Source: CAYYIS01 sp964470965
GTDB lineage: Bacteria; JAAXHH01; JABIQT01
DNA length: 64,000 nt
Reading direction: 5' to 3'
Assembly (NCBI GenBank): GCA_964470965.1
Contig: CAYYIS010000025.1
Coordinates: 1-64,000, forward strand
In this document: positions 25,922 to 34,012 of the stretch, piece after piece
Layout of the letters: every line of letters starts with the position of its first letter
How positions within the stretch are numbered: position 1 is the stretch's first letter
Notes under the pieces: model-generated
Seen by the model: the letters and a program-made list of their open reading frames with translations, nothing else
Database searches by the model: none
What the model was told of the DNA's origin: nothing
Program-made: the position numbers and the translations under genes

Positions 25922-26464
25922 TCAATTGCCTGCGGCCGCCGCCGCGATGTGGTTCATCATCCCACCTACATCCATGTATTCCGAAGCCCGGGTGATCTTC
26001 CCGTCCTCTAATTCAAAATTGGCGTAGTACCAGGGTTCCGCCACAACACCGGACTCGGTGTGGGTGCCTTTCCAATGCACGTACAGCCGTACCGATCCGT
26101 CTGGTTCCGAGGTGTACTCATCCAGCCCCGGCAGCCAGAAAGACTGTTGCATGGTTACATCGTCGAAGCCGTCGTTGTATCCCTGAAGCAACGCGCGCCA
26201 CTCGTCCTTCGTGCCCCCGTCCAGCTCGGCTCCATAGGCCGGTGTCGTCCATTTCACGCTGTCGGCAACCACGCCGCTCCAGGTGTCCAGATCCTCGGCC
26301 GTGAAAGCCGCGAACATGGCTTCCACGACGGCCTTGTTGGCCACATACTCGGGGGCCTCACTAAGGTTAGCCGCCGCCGGCGCTTCGTCCGGCGCGTTCT
26401 GAGATAGGGCCAGGTAAACGACCAGGGCCCCGATGATCAATCCAATAACGATACCTTTTCCCAT
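25922..26464 (-). CDS. Membrane-anchored NTF2/SnoaL-like protein, copy 2 (type A)
   Basis: 180 aa, same architecture as copy 1 with identical anchor and near-identical core (GGTKDEWRALLQGYNDGFDD). Differences cluster in the first helix (FAAFTAEDLDTWSGVVADSV) and loops. The ATG is preceded by AGAGGAGC. Its 3' flank (25839-25920) is homologous to the 3' flank of copy 1 (25096-25175), sharing TGCCCCTTCCGCCAAAATCA, so the duplication included non-coding sequence. Likely exposed on the outer face of the inner membrane. Function unknown. Confidence 0.85.
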   Translation of the reverse strand: MGKGIVIGLIIGALVVYLALSQNAPDEAPAAANLSEAPEYVANKAVVEAMFAAFTAEDLDTWSGVVADSVKWTTPAYGAELDGGTKDEWRALLQGYNDGFDDVTMQQSFWLPGLDEYTSEPDGSVRLYVHWKGTHTESGVVAEPWYYANFELEDGKITRASEYMDVGGMMNHIAAAAAGN

Positions 26465-26705
26465 GAACGTGCTCCTCTAGACAAATGTGGTGGATTAAAC
26501 AAAATTACGAAACGTAAAAATGGGTGCTGGAAGCCGTATGTCAAGAAAATTCACCGCCGGCCGCAGACCCGGCCAATGGCGGTCGGTATGTTGAGGTATC
26601 TGGGAATTCGCCAAGGAGACCGATCTGGAGGTAGTGGAAATATCGATCGGCCAACCCGCAGAAAACGGCACAGCCCGTGGGCCCGGGAAGCCAGGCTGAA
26701 TCAAA

Positions 26706-26734
26706 GAGGGGGCATGCTTAAGGCATGCCCCCTC
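26706..26734 (-). terminator. Intrinsic terminator downstream of NTF2-like copy 3
   Basis: GAGGGGGCATGC - TTAAG - GCATGCCCCCTC: perfect 12-bp stem with a 5-nt loop. On the minus strand it is followed by TTTGAT. It lies 45 bases past the stop of the 26780-27316 gene. Confidence 0.8.
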
Positions 26735-26779
26735 CTGAATCTACCAGCCATCACTTCCCCAAAGCGGTCCACCCCTTAA

Positions 26780-27316
26780 TTACTCTCCGGCGGAGGCAGC
26801 CGCAATTTGATTCATAACGCCGCCAACATCACCGAAGGACTGATACGACGTTATTTTCCCGTCTTCGAAACTATTGATATTAAGGTAAAACCATGGATCG
26901 ATTTTCAGGCCTGACGAATGGGTTGCATTATAGTGCACGTAAACACGCACAGACCCGTTCGGTTCCGATGTCACTCCGTCAAGACCGGGTAGATACACGA
27001 CCTGCTCCAACGCGAAGTCATCAAACTCATCCATATTTTGAAGGGATTTGAGCCAGTCCTCCTTGGTGCCGGAGTTCGGTGTCGCATTGGGCGTATATGC
27101 CGCGCCGGTATACTTCACGGTGTCTGACACCGTGGCGGACCAGGCTTCCATGTCTTCGTCTATGAGAGCCTGGAACATGGCCTCCACGACGCCCTTGTTG
27201 GCCACGTAGGCGGGGTCTTCATTCAAGTTTACGGGTGCCGGTGCCTCTGCCGACCCGTTCAGGACCAGGTAAGCGCCCAGGGCGCCTATCACAATACCGA
27301 TGACGAGTTTAGCCAT
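26780..27316 (-). CDS. Membrane-anchored NTF2/SnoaL-like protein, copy 3 (type B)
   Basis: 178 aa from ATG 27316, chosen because GGAGG lies 8 bases upstream; the frame continues to 27382 without signal. Anchor at residues 4-19 (LVIGIVIGALGAYLVL). Core: VVEAMFQALIDEDMEAWSAT, VSDTVKYTGAAY, NSGTKEDWLKSLQNMDEFDD, VRVYVHYNATHSSG, SFGDVGGVMNQIAAASAG. It shares the SGTKEDW and YNATHSSG forms with copy 4 (type B) and differs from type A (KDEWRALLQGY, KGTHTESG). Own leader and terminator, so a single-gene unit. Confidence 0.85.
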   Translation of the reverse strand: MAKLVIGIVIGALGAYLVLNGSAEAPAPVNLNEDPAYVANKGVVEAMFQALIDEDMEAWSATVSDTVKYTGAAYTPNATPNSGTKEDWLKSLQNMDEFDDFALEQVVYLPGLDGVTSEPNGSVRVYVHYNATHSSGLKIDPWFYLNINSFEDGKITSYQSFGDVGGVMNQIAAASAGE

Positions 27317-27564
27317 GTTATATCCTCCTTGAATAAGGTGGAAACGGTTGAAACGTTGCCGATGTGGGGTAGATGTAACCAACTTTGCGTGCTACCGCCC
27401 GATATGTCAAGGATTTTAGCAGCTCGGCAGATATATAGGGCCTTGCGGACAGAAGCCGGTCTCCCGTGAAACAAGCCTCATAAACCGGCAGAACGGAAGG
27501 ATCGAGTGGCGTGTGAGCCCGGTTGATCTGACCGAGCGGTGCCCGGGTCTGTCTGCCAAAGAAA

Positions 27565-27593
27565 GAAGGGGTACGCATACCGCGCACCCCTTC
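27565..27593 (-). terminator. Intrinsic terminator downstream of NTF2-like copy 4
   Basis: GAAGGGGTACGC paired with GCGCACCCCTTC across a short loop (one mismatch). The minus-strand continuation CTTTCTTTGGC is T-rich. It lies 41 bases past the stop of the 27634-28173 gene. Confidence 0.7.
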
Positions 27594-27633
27594 ACCTGCT
27601 CATCGTAGGGCGAACAACCAGTTACGTCGGATA

Positions 27634-28173
27634 TCAGTCTCCGTCCGACGCGGCAGCGATGTTATTCATCACGCCTCCTGCATCGCCGAAGGCTCCGAAG
27701 GTCGTTATTTTTCCACCTTCGAATTTATCGAAGTTGTAGTAGAAAATTGGATCGGCTTTTACGCCCGACGAGTGCGTGGCGTTCCAGCGCACGTAGACAC
27801 GGACAGAACCGTTGGGTACCGCGGTCACCCCGTCAAGCCCCGGAAGATAGGTTGCCTGCTCAATAGCGAAATCATCAAAATTGTCGAAAAGATTCTGGGT
27901 GTCCTTCATCCAGTCTTCCTTGGTGCCTGAGCCCTGGACTCTACCGGGCGAATACGCGGTCGGGTTATACTTCACGGTGTCGGACACCGTGGCGGACCAG
28001 GCTTCCAAGTCTTCGTCGATGATGGCCTGGAACATGGCTTCCGCGACGGCCTTGTTGGCCACGTACGCAGAGTCTTCACTCAGGTTTACAGGCGCCGGCG
28101 CCTCTGCCGACCCGTTCAGAGCCAGGTAAGCGCCCAGTGCGCCGATCACAATACCAATGATAAGTTTAACCAC
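27634..28173 (-). CDS. Membrane-anchored NTF2/SnoaL-like protein, copy 4 (type B)
   Basis: 179 aa from a GTG start at 28173, preceded by AAGGAG (rc 28186 region). Anchor LIIGIVIGALGAYLAL. Core close to copy 3 but with extra residues QGSGTKEDWMKDTQNLFDNFDD and RWNATHSSGVKADP. FAIEQATYLPGLDGVTAVPN follows the common YLPGLD motif of all five copies. Leader upstream (28197-28230) matches that of copy 3 in GTTGCxGATGT. Likely an inner-membrane-anchored periplasmic protein. Function unknown. Confidence 0.85.
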   Translation of the reverse strand: MVKLIIGIVIGALGAYLALNGSAEAPAPVNLSEDSAYVANKAVAEAMFQAIIDEDLEAWSATVSDTVKYNPTAYSPGRVQGSGTKEDWMKDTQNLFDNFDDFAIEQATYLPGLDGVTAVPNGSVRVYVRWNATHSSGVKADPIFYYNFDKFEGGKITTFGAFGDAGGVMNNIAAASDGD

Positions 28174-28379
28174 GTCCTATACTCCTTGAATAAGGTGGAA
28201 ACAGTTGAAATGTTGCTGATGTGGGATAGATACACCCTAAACTGCGCGGGAACGGTTGTAATGTCAAGGATTTCCGGCGGAAATGAGGAAAAGGCGCATA
28301 AGCCCCGCGTTTGTTCCCTGTACCCTTCTGAGGCCATCGCCTTTACCACAGTTCGGGACGGTGGACGCAAATTGAAAGA

Positions 28380-28406
28380 AAGGGGTACGCATTTCACGTA
28401 CCCCTT
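28380..28406 (-). terminator. Intrinsic terminator downstream of NTF2-like copy 5
   Basis: AAGGGGTACG - loop CATTTCA - CGTACCCCTT: perfect 10-bp stem. The minus-strand continuation TCTTTCAATTT is T-rich. It lies 56 bases past the stop of the 28462-28995 gene. Confidence 0.8.
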
Positions 28407-28461
28407 CCCCTACTCACATTCCGGAATCCTGGTGGATTCAAATTGCCGGCTCGTCTTGGAA

Positions 28462-28995
28462 TCACTCACCCGCAGAACCAGCGGCGATATGATTCATCAT
28501 GCCGCCGACGTCCATAAACTCCATGGCCGCAACTATCTTACCACCTTCCAGGTCATAGTTGGCGTAATACCAGGGTTCGGCGACCACGCCGGTGGCGGTA
28601 TGGGTGCCCTTCCAGTGGACATACACACGCACCGAACCGTCTGGTTCCGCCGTCACGCCGTCTAGGCCGGGAAGGTAGACGGACTGCTGATGGGCGAGAT
28701 CATCGAATTCCTCCTGGTAGTTTTTGACAACTGCGGTCCAGTCATCCTTCGTACCTGCTTGGCTGACCGAACCGTATGAGGGAGACGACCATTTCAGGCT
28801 GTCCGCCACCAGGGCGCTCCAGGCTTCCATGTCCTCGTCCATGTGGGCCTGGAACATGGCTTCCACGACGGCCTTGTTGGCCACGTACTCGGGTGATTCA
28901 CTTAATTTGGCGCTTTTCTGTACCTCCTCCGACGGATTCAGCACCAGGTAAGTGACCAGGGCGCCGACAATTAAACCAATGATAAGTTTTGCCAC
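28462..28995 (-). CDS. Membrane-anchored NTF2/SnoaL-like protein, copy 5 (type A)
   Basis: 177 aa from a GTG start at 28995 (VAKLIIGLIVGALVTYLVLN), with GGGAGG upstream; the frame reaches 29166 but the extra N-terminus has no supporting signal. Core type A: AHMDEDMEAWSALVADSLKW, TKDDWTAVVKNYQEEFDD, VYVHWKGTHTATG, MEFMDVGGMMNHIAAGSAG. First in transcription direction of the five copies, with its own leader (GTTGCCGATGT near 29030) and terminator. The anchor KLIIG resembles type B, so this copy may be a hybrid or the ancestral form (inference). Confidence 0.85.
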   Translation of the reverse strand: MAKLIIGLIVGALVTYLVLNPSEEVQKSAKLSESPEYVANKAVVEAMFQAHMDEDMEAWSALVADSLKWSSPSYGSVSQAGTKDDWTAVVKNYQEEFDDLAHQQSVYLPGLDGVTAEPDGSVRVYVHWKGTHTATGVVAEPWYYANYDLEGGKIVAAMEFMDVGGMMNHIAAGSAGE

Positions 28996-29291
28996 GTCAT
29001 ATCCTCCCTGCAAAATGTGTGGGCGTTTAGAATGTTGCCGATGTTTAAGAATATAAGGTATACATAAAGCTAAAAGTCTGGTTGTCAAGGCATTTATATA
29101 CTCGTGAGCGTTCCTGACCGGCCGGTGGATGAATTCGGACTCCGTATGCATCCTTCCGATCCGCACCGGTGGGAACGGAGAAACATGCAGGGAGTTCCGA
29201 TGGGGCCTTTAAGTGTTACGCCAGCCAAAGTGTTGTGATGGGGACCGTTATTATACCGCGTGATTCGCGATCAGGAGGCTTTGGTCCCTTC

Positions 29292-29759
29292 TTACTGTTT
29301 CGCGTCCTCTTCAGTCTTTTCCACCGGGCCGCCTTCTTCCGTCCACGCCTTGAATCCTCCAGCGAGCAGAAATGGGTTTTTTACCCCCATATCGATCGCG
29401 ACTTTAGCCGCCAGCAGTGAGCGTCCCCCCGTCTCACAAAGGAAGACCACCCGCTTTTGCGACGCAAATACATCCAGGTGCATCGAACTCGCGGGATCGA
29501 TGTAGAACTCCAGGACGCCGCGGGGCACGTGGACCGAGCCGGGAATTACGCCATATCTGTCCAGTTCCTCCTTCTCACGGACGTCCACCAGCACCAGGTC
29601 GCCCTTCGAATCCAACACATCCGCTACGCTTATGGCCTTTACAACCGCACGGGCTTCGGCCTTGTAGTCTTCCAAGCGTATTGCACGGCGGCTGCGTGTA
29701 TCCTGACAGCCGATGATCGTGGTGATGGTAAGCAAGGTAAACAACCAATACCGTCGCAT
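29292..29759 (-). CDS. Rhodanese-domain lipoprotein
   Basis: 155 aa. Lipobox TIIGC (Cys18), so a lipid-anchored periplasmic protein. A single rhodanese domain covers residues 40-145: LVLVDVREKEELDRYGVIPG, HVPRGVLEF, and the active loop CETGGRS with catalytic Cys108. The six-residue loop after Cys fits sulfurtransferase activity. Third gene of a minus operon with the M14 peptidase (14 bases upstream) and the aldo/keto reductase. It may handle sulfane sulfur in the periplasm. The link with the peptidase is unclear. Confidence 0.9.
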   Translation of the reverse strand: MRRYWLFTLLTITTIIGCQDTRSRRAIRLEDYKAEARAVVKAISVADVLDSKGDLVLVDVREKEELDRYGVIPGSVHVPRGVLEFYIDPASSMHLDVFASQKRVVFLCETGGRSLLAAKVAIDMGVKNPFLLAGGFKAWTEEGGPVEKTEEDAKQ

Positions 29760-29773
29760 GTTTCTTTCTCAGC

Positions 29774-31441
29774 TCAGATTCGCACGTCGACCGAACAGGC
29801 AACATCTTCTCCGGCGCCGCCACGAATGACAAGTTCTCCGAGTAACCGCCGGTCCGGACCGTCCACAGACACGAACCATTCGACCGGCGGACCGGCGCTC
29901 TTCCCTGCGAGATGGCCGAGGTCGACAGAGTTCGTAGCCGGGTCCGACGTTACCCCTTCGGCAGGTTTGAATACGGTTTTTACCGTCGGCACCCTTCGTA
30001 ACGTCTTTCCTTTTTGGGTTACATTGGAGGCTAACTCTCCGGTGTTTCCTATGCGTGCCTTGACCCGGTACGTGCTGTCGCCCACGCGGTCTACCGCGAG
30101 TTCTTCCAAGGAGATCCGGGGCCGCCGCTGGGCCAAGTCAATCGTAAATGCGTACGTACCTTCTATCGTCGCCGGCAATTCGTTTATTAGCGGGTTGTCT
30201 AACTGCGTGTGGAGCAGGCCCCCTATTTCTATGTCTCCCAGCTGCGGATGTGCCATCGCGCGCCAGGGTTCAAAAATTCGGTCCTGTTGCCCTCGGCTGT
30301 CCCACCATACCATCAGCTTACGCATCCAGTTTTTCTCGTCGCCGTCTGACCAGCACAGAACTTCCTCCGTCCGCAAACCCGCGTTGTTGAGGACGGTTCC
30401 CAGTTCGATCTCAAACGCGAGTATACCCAGGTGATGATAGTGGAAATCGAGCGAATGACCGGCTTTGCCCGAGGTGTCGCCGCCATTAGCAAACGACCGG
30501 GTAAGGGACACCGCAGGCGTGCCGGTCCGTTCTGCACCCAGGGAAGCGAGTGATTCCATCATTGCATCGTCATCGGGATCGAGATCGCTCCGGGATCCGC
30601 TGGCCGGCTGGCGGATAATCGACGCGTGCCCACAGTGATAGCCTAGTACGGCGAATATTTTGGGATGGGCCGTGAGGAACTCCGCGAGGGATCTCACCTC
30701 CGGTTCACTGAAGGGGAAATCTCCCGCACCGATCTGATCGGGACGCCAGTTGTATGACCAGTTTCGGTTCCAGTCTACGCTGCGTCCGCCCATCAGATCC
30801 AGATTTTTCGGGAAAAATGAGTGCATCCCGCCTTGCAAAATCTGGTCTCCGCCATCCCATTCGTGTATGTAACCTTCCGGAAAAATCCGGTAATACGGCC
30901 CAGGGGCGCCACCCTGACGGTCCACGAGCAGTCTCGGTTCCTCCGGGTCGATGATGAAGTTGCCGTCCGGATGTTCCTGCCGCATGGTCAGCACGAGACC
31001 GTTCCCGTCGATATCCTCCGGATAGACGACATTGGCCTGACGGTTGGTGAAATCCGTTCTGCTTCGCACGCGTGCCGATGTCGACACGCAGAATTCGGTG
31101 GCATCGGGACACAGGCGGGGAATGATGTAGAACGTCATCCCGCTGAGCAGTCCCCCGGTTCGATGATCCTGTAGTAATCTCACTGCCGTGTGCAGCGCCC
31201 CGTGTGTGGAGGCCGGTTCGTGCGCGTGAATACCGGCGTGTATCAGGCAGGCGGGTCGCGATTGGGGCGGTCCGGTCGTGTGGTCGGTCAGGGTAAGCAG
31301 GGGAATGTCTCTGCCGTCACGGGACTGGCCGAGGTGTGACAACCGGCAAAAGCCTGGGCTGGCCGACGCGATATCCCGCAAGAATCCGGACAGTTCCTCG
31401 TAGGTAAAAAAATGGTCGAACTGTAATTGAGGCAAAGCCAT
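29774..31441 (-). CDS. M14-family zinc carboxypeptidase
   Basis: 555 aa from ATG 31441, which is 1 base after the aldo/keto-reductase stop; the extension to 31552 would overlap that gene heavily. Zinc motif HAHE (His72, Glu75) in IHAGIHAHEPASTHG, and a third ligand in the strand VLGYHCGHAS. The catalytic domain spans about 10-400. The C-terminal ~130 residues (beta-rich, RVKARIGNTGELASN) form a separate sandwich domain, as in several M14 subfamilies. No signal peptide. Cleaves C-terminal residues of peptides or a peptidoglycan-type amide; substrate unknown. Confidence 0.88.
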   Translation of the reverse strand: MALPQLQFDHFFTYEELSGFLRDIASASPGFCRLSHLGQSRDGRDIPLLTLTDHTTGPPQSRPACLIHAGIHAHEPASTHGALHTAVRLLQDHRTGGLLSGMTFYIIPRLCPDATEFCVSTSARVRSRTDFTNRQANVVYPEDIDGNGLVLTMRQEHPDGNFIIDPEEPRLLVDRQGGAPGPYYRIFPEGYIHEWDGGDQILQGGMHSFFPKNLDLMGGRSVDWNRNWSYNWRPDQIGAGDFPFSEPEVRSLAEFLTAHPKIFAVLGYHCGHASIIRQPASGSRSDLDPDDDAMMESLASLGAERTGTPAVSLTRSFANGGDTSGKAGHSLDFHYHHLGILAFEIELGTVLNNAGLRTEEVLCWSDGDEKNWMRKLMVWWDSRGQQDRIFEPWRAMAHPQLGDIEIGGLLHTQLDNPLINELPATIEGTYAFTIDLAQRRPRISLEELAVDRVGDSTYRVKARIGNTGELASNVTQKGKTLRRVPTVKTVFKPAEGVTSDPATNSVDLGHLAGKSAGPPVEWFVSVDGPDRRLLGELVIRGGAGEDVACSVDVRI

Positions 31442-31442
31442 T

Positions 31443-32411
31443 TCATGTCCAAGTCGTATACGGGGGCTGGGGCCAGCCGGCCTTGACGGCGATAGAAAGC
31501 GCTTTTCGCCGCTCTTCTTCCGTGAGCGGAGGCGCTTCCACTGCGCCTGCATTTTCGGCCAACTGGTTGCGATCTTTGGCGCCGGGGATTGCAGACGTCA
31601 CGCCTGGTGTGTCAAGAACGAATCTCAGGGCGGCCTGTACCATCGTACGCCGGCCGTCTTTGACCAGGTAACGCAGTTCCGATAACTTTCTGAAAGAAGC
31701 CGCTATCCGTGTGTTATTAAACCGGTCATGCCGCCTGTCGGTGTCGTCGAGAGCATCGAGATTGTCGAAATATTTACCGGTCAGCGCTCCCTGCGCCAGG
31801 GGAACACGTATGAGCGTGCCAAGGTTGTGCTTCTCTGCAAACCGTAAACCGTCCAGGCCCACCGGATTCACGATGCTGTATCCGATCTGGGCCATGGCGA
31901 GGTCTCCCAGATGCATCAGTTTTCTCATGTCGTCCGTTTCGTAAGAGGAAATGCCGAAGCAACGGATTTTTCCGACTTCGACCAATTCGGTCATGGTGTC
32001 CGTCACGGCGCCGAAGGCGTCTTCATGGGGAGCGCAATGCAGCTGGTAGATATCGATATAACTGGTCTTCAGCCGTCGCAGGCTGGCTTCACAGGCGTCG
32101 AGTATGTGCCGCCGGGCGCGGGAAGGGTTGGGGTCGTCCGGATTTGGTCCGACTTTTGTGGCGATCACGTATCGGTCTCTGCGCCCCAACAAGGCACGAC
32201 CGATGATTTCTTCACTGTGCCCCGAACCGTACCCATCAGCGGTGTCGAGAAGGTTTATGCCGAGGGATTCCGCATGCTGGATCGTCGCGATCGATTCTTT
32301 ATCGTCGATCCCGCTCCAGTTGGCACCGCCGGCCATGCCGGCCATGGGCCAGCAACCGAGGCCCATAACGGACACTTCGATGTTGGTTTTTCCAATTTGT
32401 CTGTATTGCAT
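31443..32411 (-). CDS. Aldo/keto reductase
   Basis: 322 aa, full length. Catalytic tetrad visible: Asp in LLDTADGYGSGHSEE (with Tyr), Lys in VIATKVG, His in IYQLHCAP. NADP-binding region near the C-terminus (SAIPGAKDRNQLAENAGA). Reduces aldehydes or oxidises sugars; close in layout to L-galactose/D-threo-aldose dehydrogenase-type AKRs. First gene of the operon with M14 peptidase and rhodanese, 1 base apart from the former. The upstream gene (FAH-like) ends 178 bases away and may be in the same transcript. Confidence 0.92.
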   Translation of the reverse strand: MQYRQIGKTNIEVSVMGLGCWPMAGMAGGANWSGIDDKESIATIQHAESLGINLLDTADGYGSGHSEEIIGRALLGRRDRYVIATKVGPNPDDPNPSRARRHILDACEASLRRLKTSYIDIYQLHCAPHEDAFGAVTDTMTELVEVGKIRCFGISSYETDDMRKLMHLGDLAMAQIGYSIVNPVGLDGLRFAEKHNLGTLIRVPLAQGALTGKYFDNLDALDDTDRRHDRFNNTRIAASFRKLSELRYLVKDGRRTMVQAALRFVLDTPGVTSAIPGAKDRNQLAENAGAVEAPPLTEEERRKALSIAVKAGWPQPPYTTWT

Positions 32412-32588
32412 TTCGGGATCGGCCGTTAAATTGGATTAAAGCATTTAAAACGGTTTAACACAAACCGAAGCCGCCGCACGCGCCACTGGCAGACAGGAAT
32501 GGATGAAAAACCCCTCGACAGGGGCAGGATTCAGACCATAGCGTCCGTTACATACATCCGGTCGACGGTGCTTTGGTTCGCCGCTCTC

Positions 32589-33740
32589 TTAATTTGGTTC
32601 ATACGAGTCGACGGGTGGCAAACGAGCGCCCGTGCCTGACGACGGCTCTGTCCCGGCCTCTACATGTAACCGCATACTGCCGATGCCGTCTATACTCGCC
32701 TCAACTACCTCTCCAGGCTGCAGGTATCGCTGTGGCCCGCGAACGGCGGTTCCCATGGCCGTGCCGCCAGAGGTACCGTTGTTGATCACATCGCCAGGAA
32801 AGAGGGTGGCAATGGAGGAGCCGTATTCTATCAGCTCCCAGAGGGTGTGGATCATGTCTCCGGCCATGGCCTCCTGCATGGTCTCGCCGTCAACGGTCAA
32901 AGTTTGTCTCAATTTCTCCATGGGATCACCGTAAAACTCCTTCGGCACGATCCACGGCCCCATGGGAGCGAAGGTGTCGTGGCCCTTGCCCACGAACCAG
33001 TCCGATCTCAGCGGGTTGCCCCCGGGCGGTCGTCCTCCTCTGTCCGAGATATCCATAGTGATTGTATAACCGAACACATAGGCCTGTGCATCGTCTGCTG
33101 AGACATACCGCGCGGGGCGGCCGATTACCGCACACAGTTCCACTTCCCAGTCCGTGCGATTGCGACCATGGGGAATAACAATGGTGTCGTCCGCCCCGAT
33201 GACCGCTCCCCTCGACGGTTTGATAAACAGATAGGGGACCCCCCTGTTCTCACGTCTCTGTCTTCGGGCCTCTGCCCGTTCGTCATCGGTTCCGCTTTCA
33301 TCCACATGACTGTAAAAATTCACCGCTGCGTTAAGGATCTTACCCGGGTAGATGATCGGCGGCAACGTGCGCAGCGACTCCCGGTCATAGACGTGACCGG
33401 GTCGTTCCGGTCCGGATAACGGTACATTCTGGACGAGATCGGTTACAATTTCATACAAGCGATATTTCAAGCCGTATTCGTAACGTTCGATCAGTTCGAT
33501 CATATTGTCGGGCATGGCCATGGGAGGATACATCTGGTTTTTCTCGAGGGCACGGTTCGCTTCAGCCAGGTGGATTATGAGGTCGTCCCTGAGTACAACG
33601 CCTATCTCCGGTTTGCCGCCTATTTCGAAGGTGCCTACTTTGAATGGTTCCGCGCTTGTGGTGGGAAGGCTCGATCGGGCGTGGGAAACGTTCATGGACA
33701 TGATCAAGGATACCAGGAACAAGAGAAATGATGATTTCAC
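32589..33740 (-). CDS. Exported fumarylacetoacetate-hydrolase-family protein
   Basis: 383 aa with a GTG start at 33740, set by GGAGG 7 bases upstream. N-terminal signal peptide (SSFLLFLVSLIMSMNVSHA-RS). The FAH domain spans about 130-350: KPSRGAVIGADDTIVIP, the metal-binding EVELCAVIG (Glu-x-Glu) and the partner Asp in YTITMDISDRGG, then SDWFVGKGHDTFAP and the C-terminal GTSGGTAMG. Normal FAH enzymes are cytoplasmic hydrolases of C-C bonds or hydratases. A secreted form is unusual. Function on an extracytoplasmic 2,4-dioxo acid-like substrate is inference. Confidence 0.85.
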   Translation of the reverse strand: MKSSFLLFLVSLIMSMNVSHARSSLPTTSAEPFKVGTFEIGGKPEIGVVLRDDLIIHLAEANRALEKNQMYPPMAMPDNMIELIERYEYGLKYRLYEIVTDLVQNVPLSGPERPGHVYDRESLRTLPPIIYPGKILNAAVNFYSHVDESGTDDERAEARRQRRENRGVPYLFIKPSRGAVIGADDTIVIPHGRNRTDWEVELCAVIGRPARYVSADDAQAYVFGYTITMDISDRGGRPPGGNPLRSDWFVGKGHDTFAPMGPWIVPKEFYGDPMEKLRQTLTVDGETMQEAMAGDMIHTLWELIEYGSSIATLFPGDVINNGTSGGTAMGTAVRGPQRYLQPGEVVEASIDGIGSMRLHVEAGTEPSSGTGARLPPVDSYEPN

Positions 33741-34012
33741 GATGCGCCTCCGGTCTGTTGAGTGAATGTCACGATGTCCGATCGGTTTGGTCGCTAATTG
33801 ACAACGGGTAATGAACCAATATACACTGGAGATTGAGGTTTAGGCAACACAAACATCGAGGCGGTGCGTACGAAAAAAACAGCATGATCTTGACAATTAG
33901 AAAGAGGATGCCATATTCTACCGCCTGTGTAGTGAAGCTATCGGTAGCTATCGTCAATGTCAGCACCGATCGATCCAATCCGTTGTTATACGGTTTTAAC
34001 ATAGGAGCATCC
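33741..34012. other. Divergent intergenic region
   Basis: Promoter region between the minus FAH gene and the plus ThDP gene. The upstream open frame from 33833 to 34012 is not supported because ATAGGAG precedes the ATG at 34013. No clear operator seen. Confidence 0.4.

Noticed and set aside
29457..30434. Long plus-strand open frame (325 codons)
   Set aside because: Lies antisense to the rhodanese and M14 peptidase genes, which have full motifs and ribosome-binding sites; codon pattern is a shadow.
33833..34012. Extended N-terminus of the ThDP enzyme
   Set aside because: A good ribosome-binding site and family start lie at 34013; the extension has no homology pattern.
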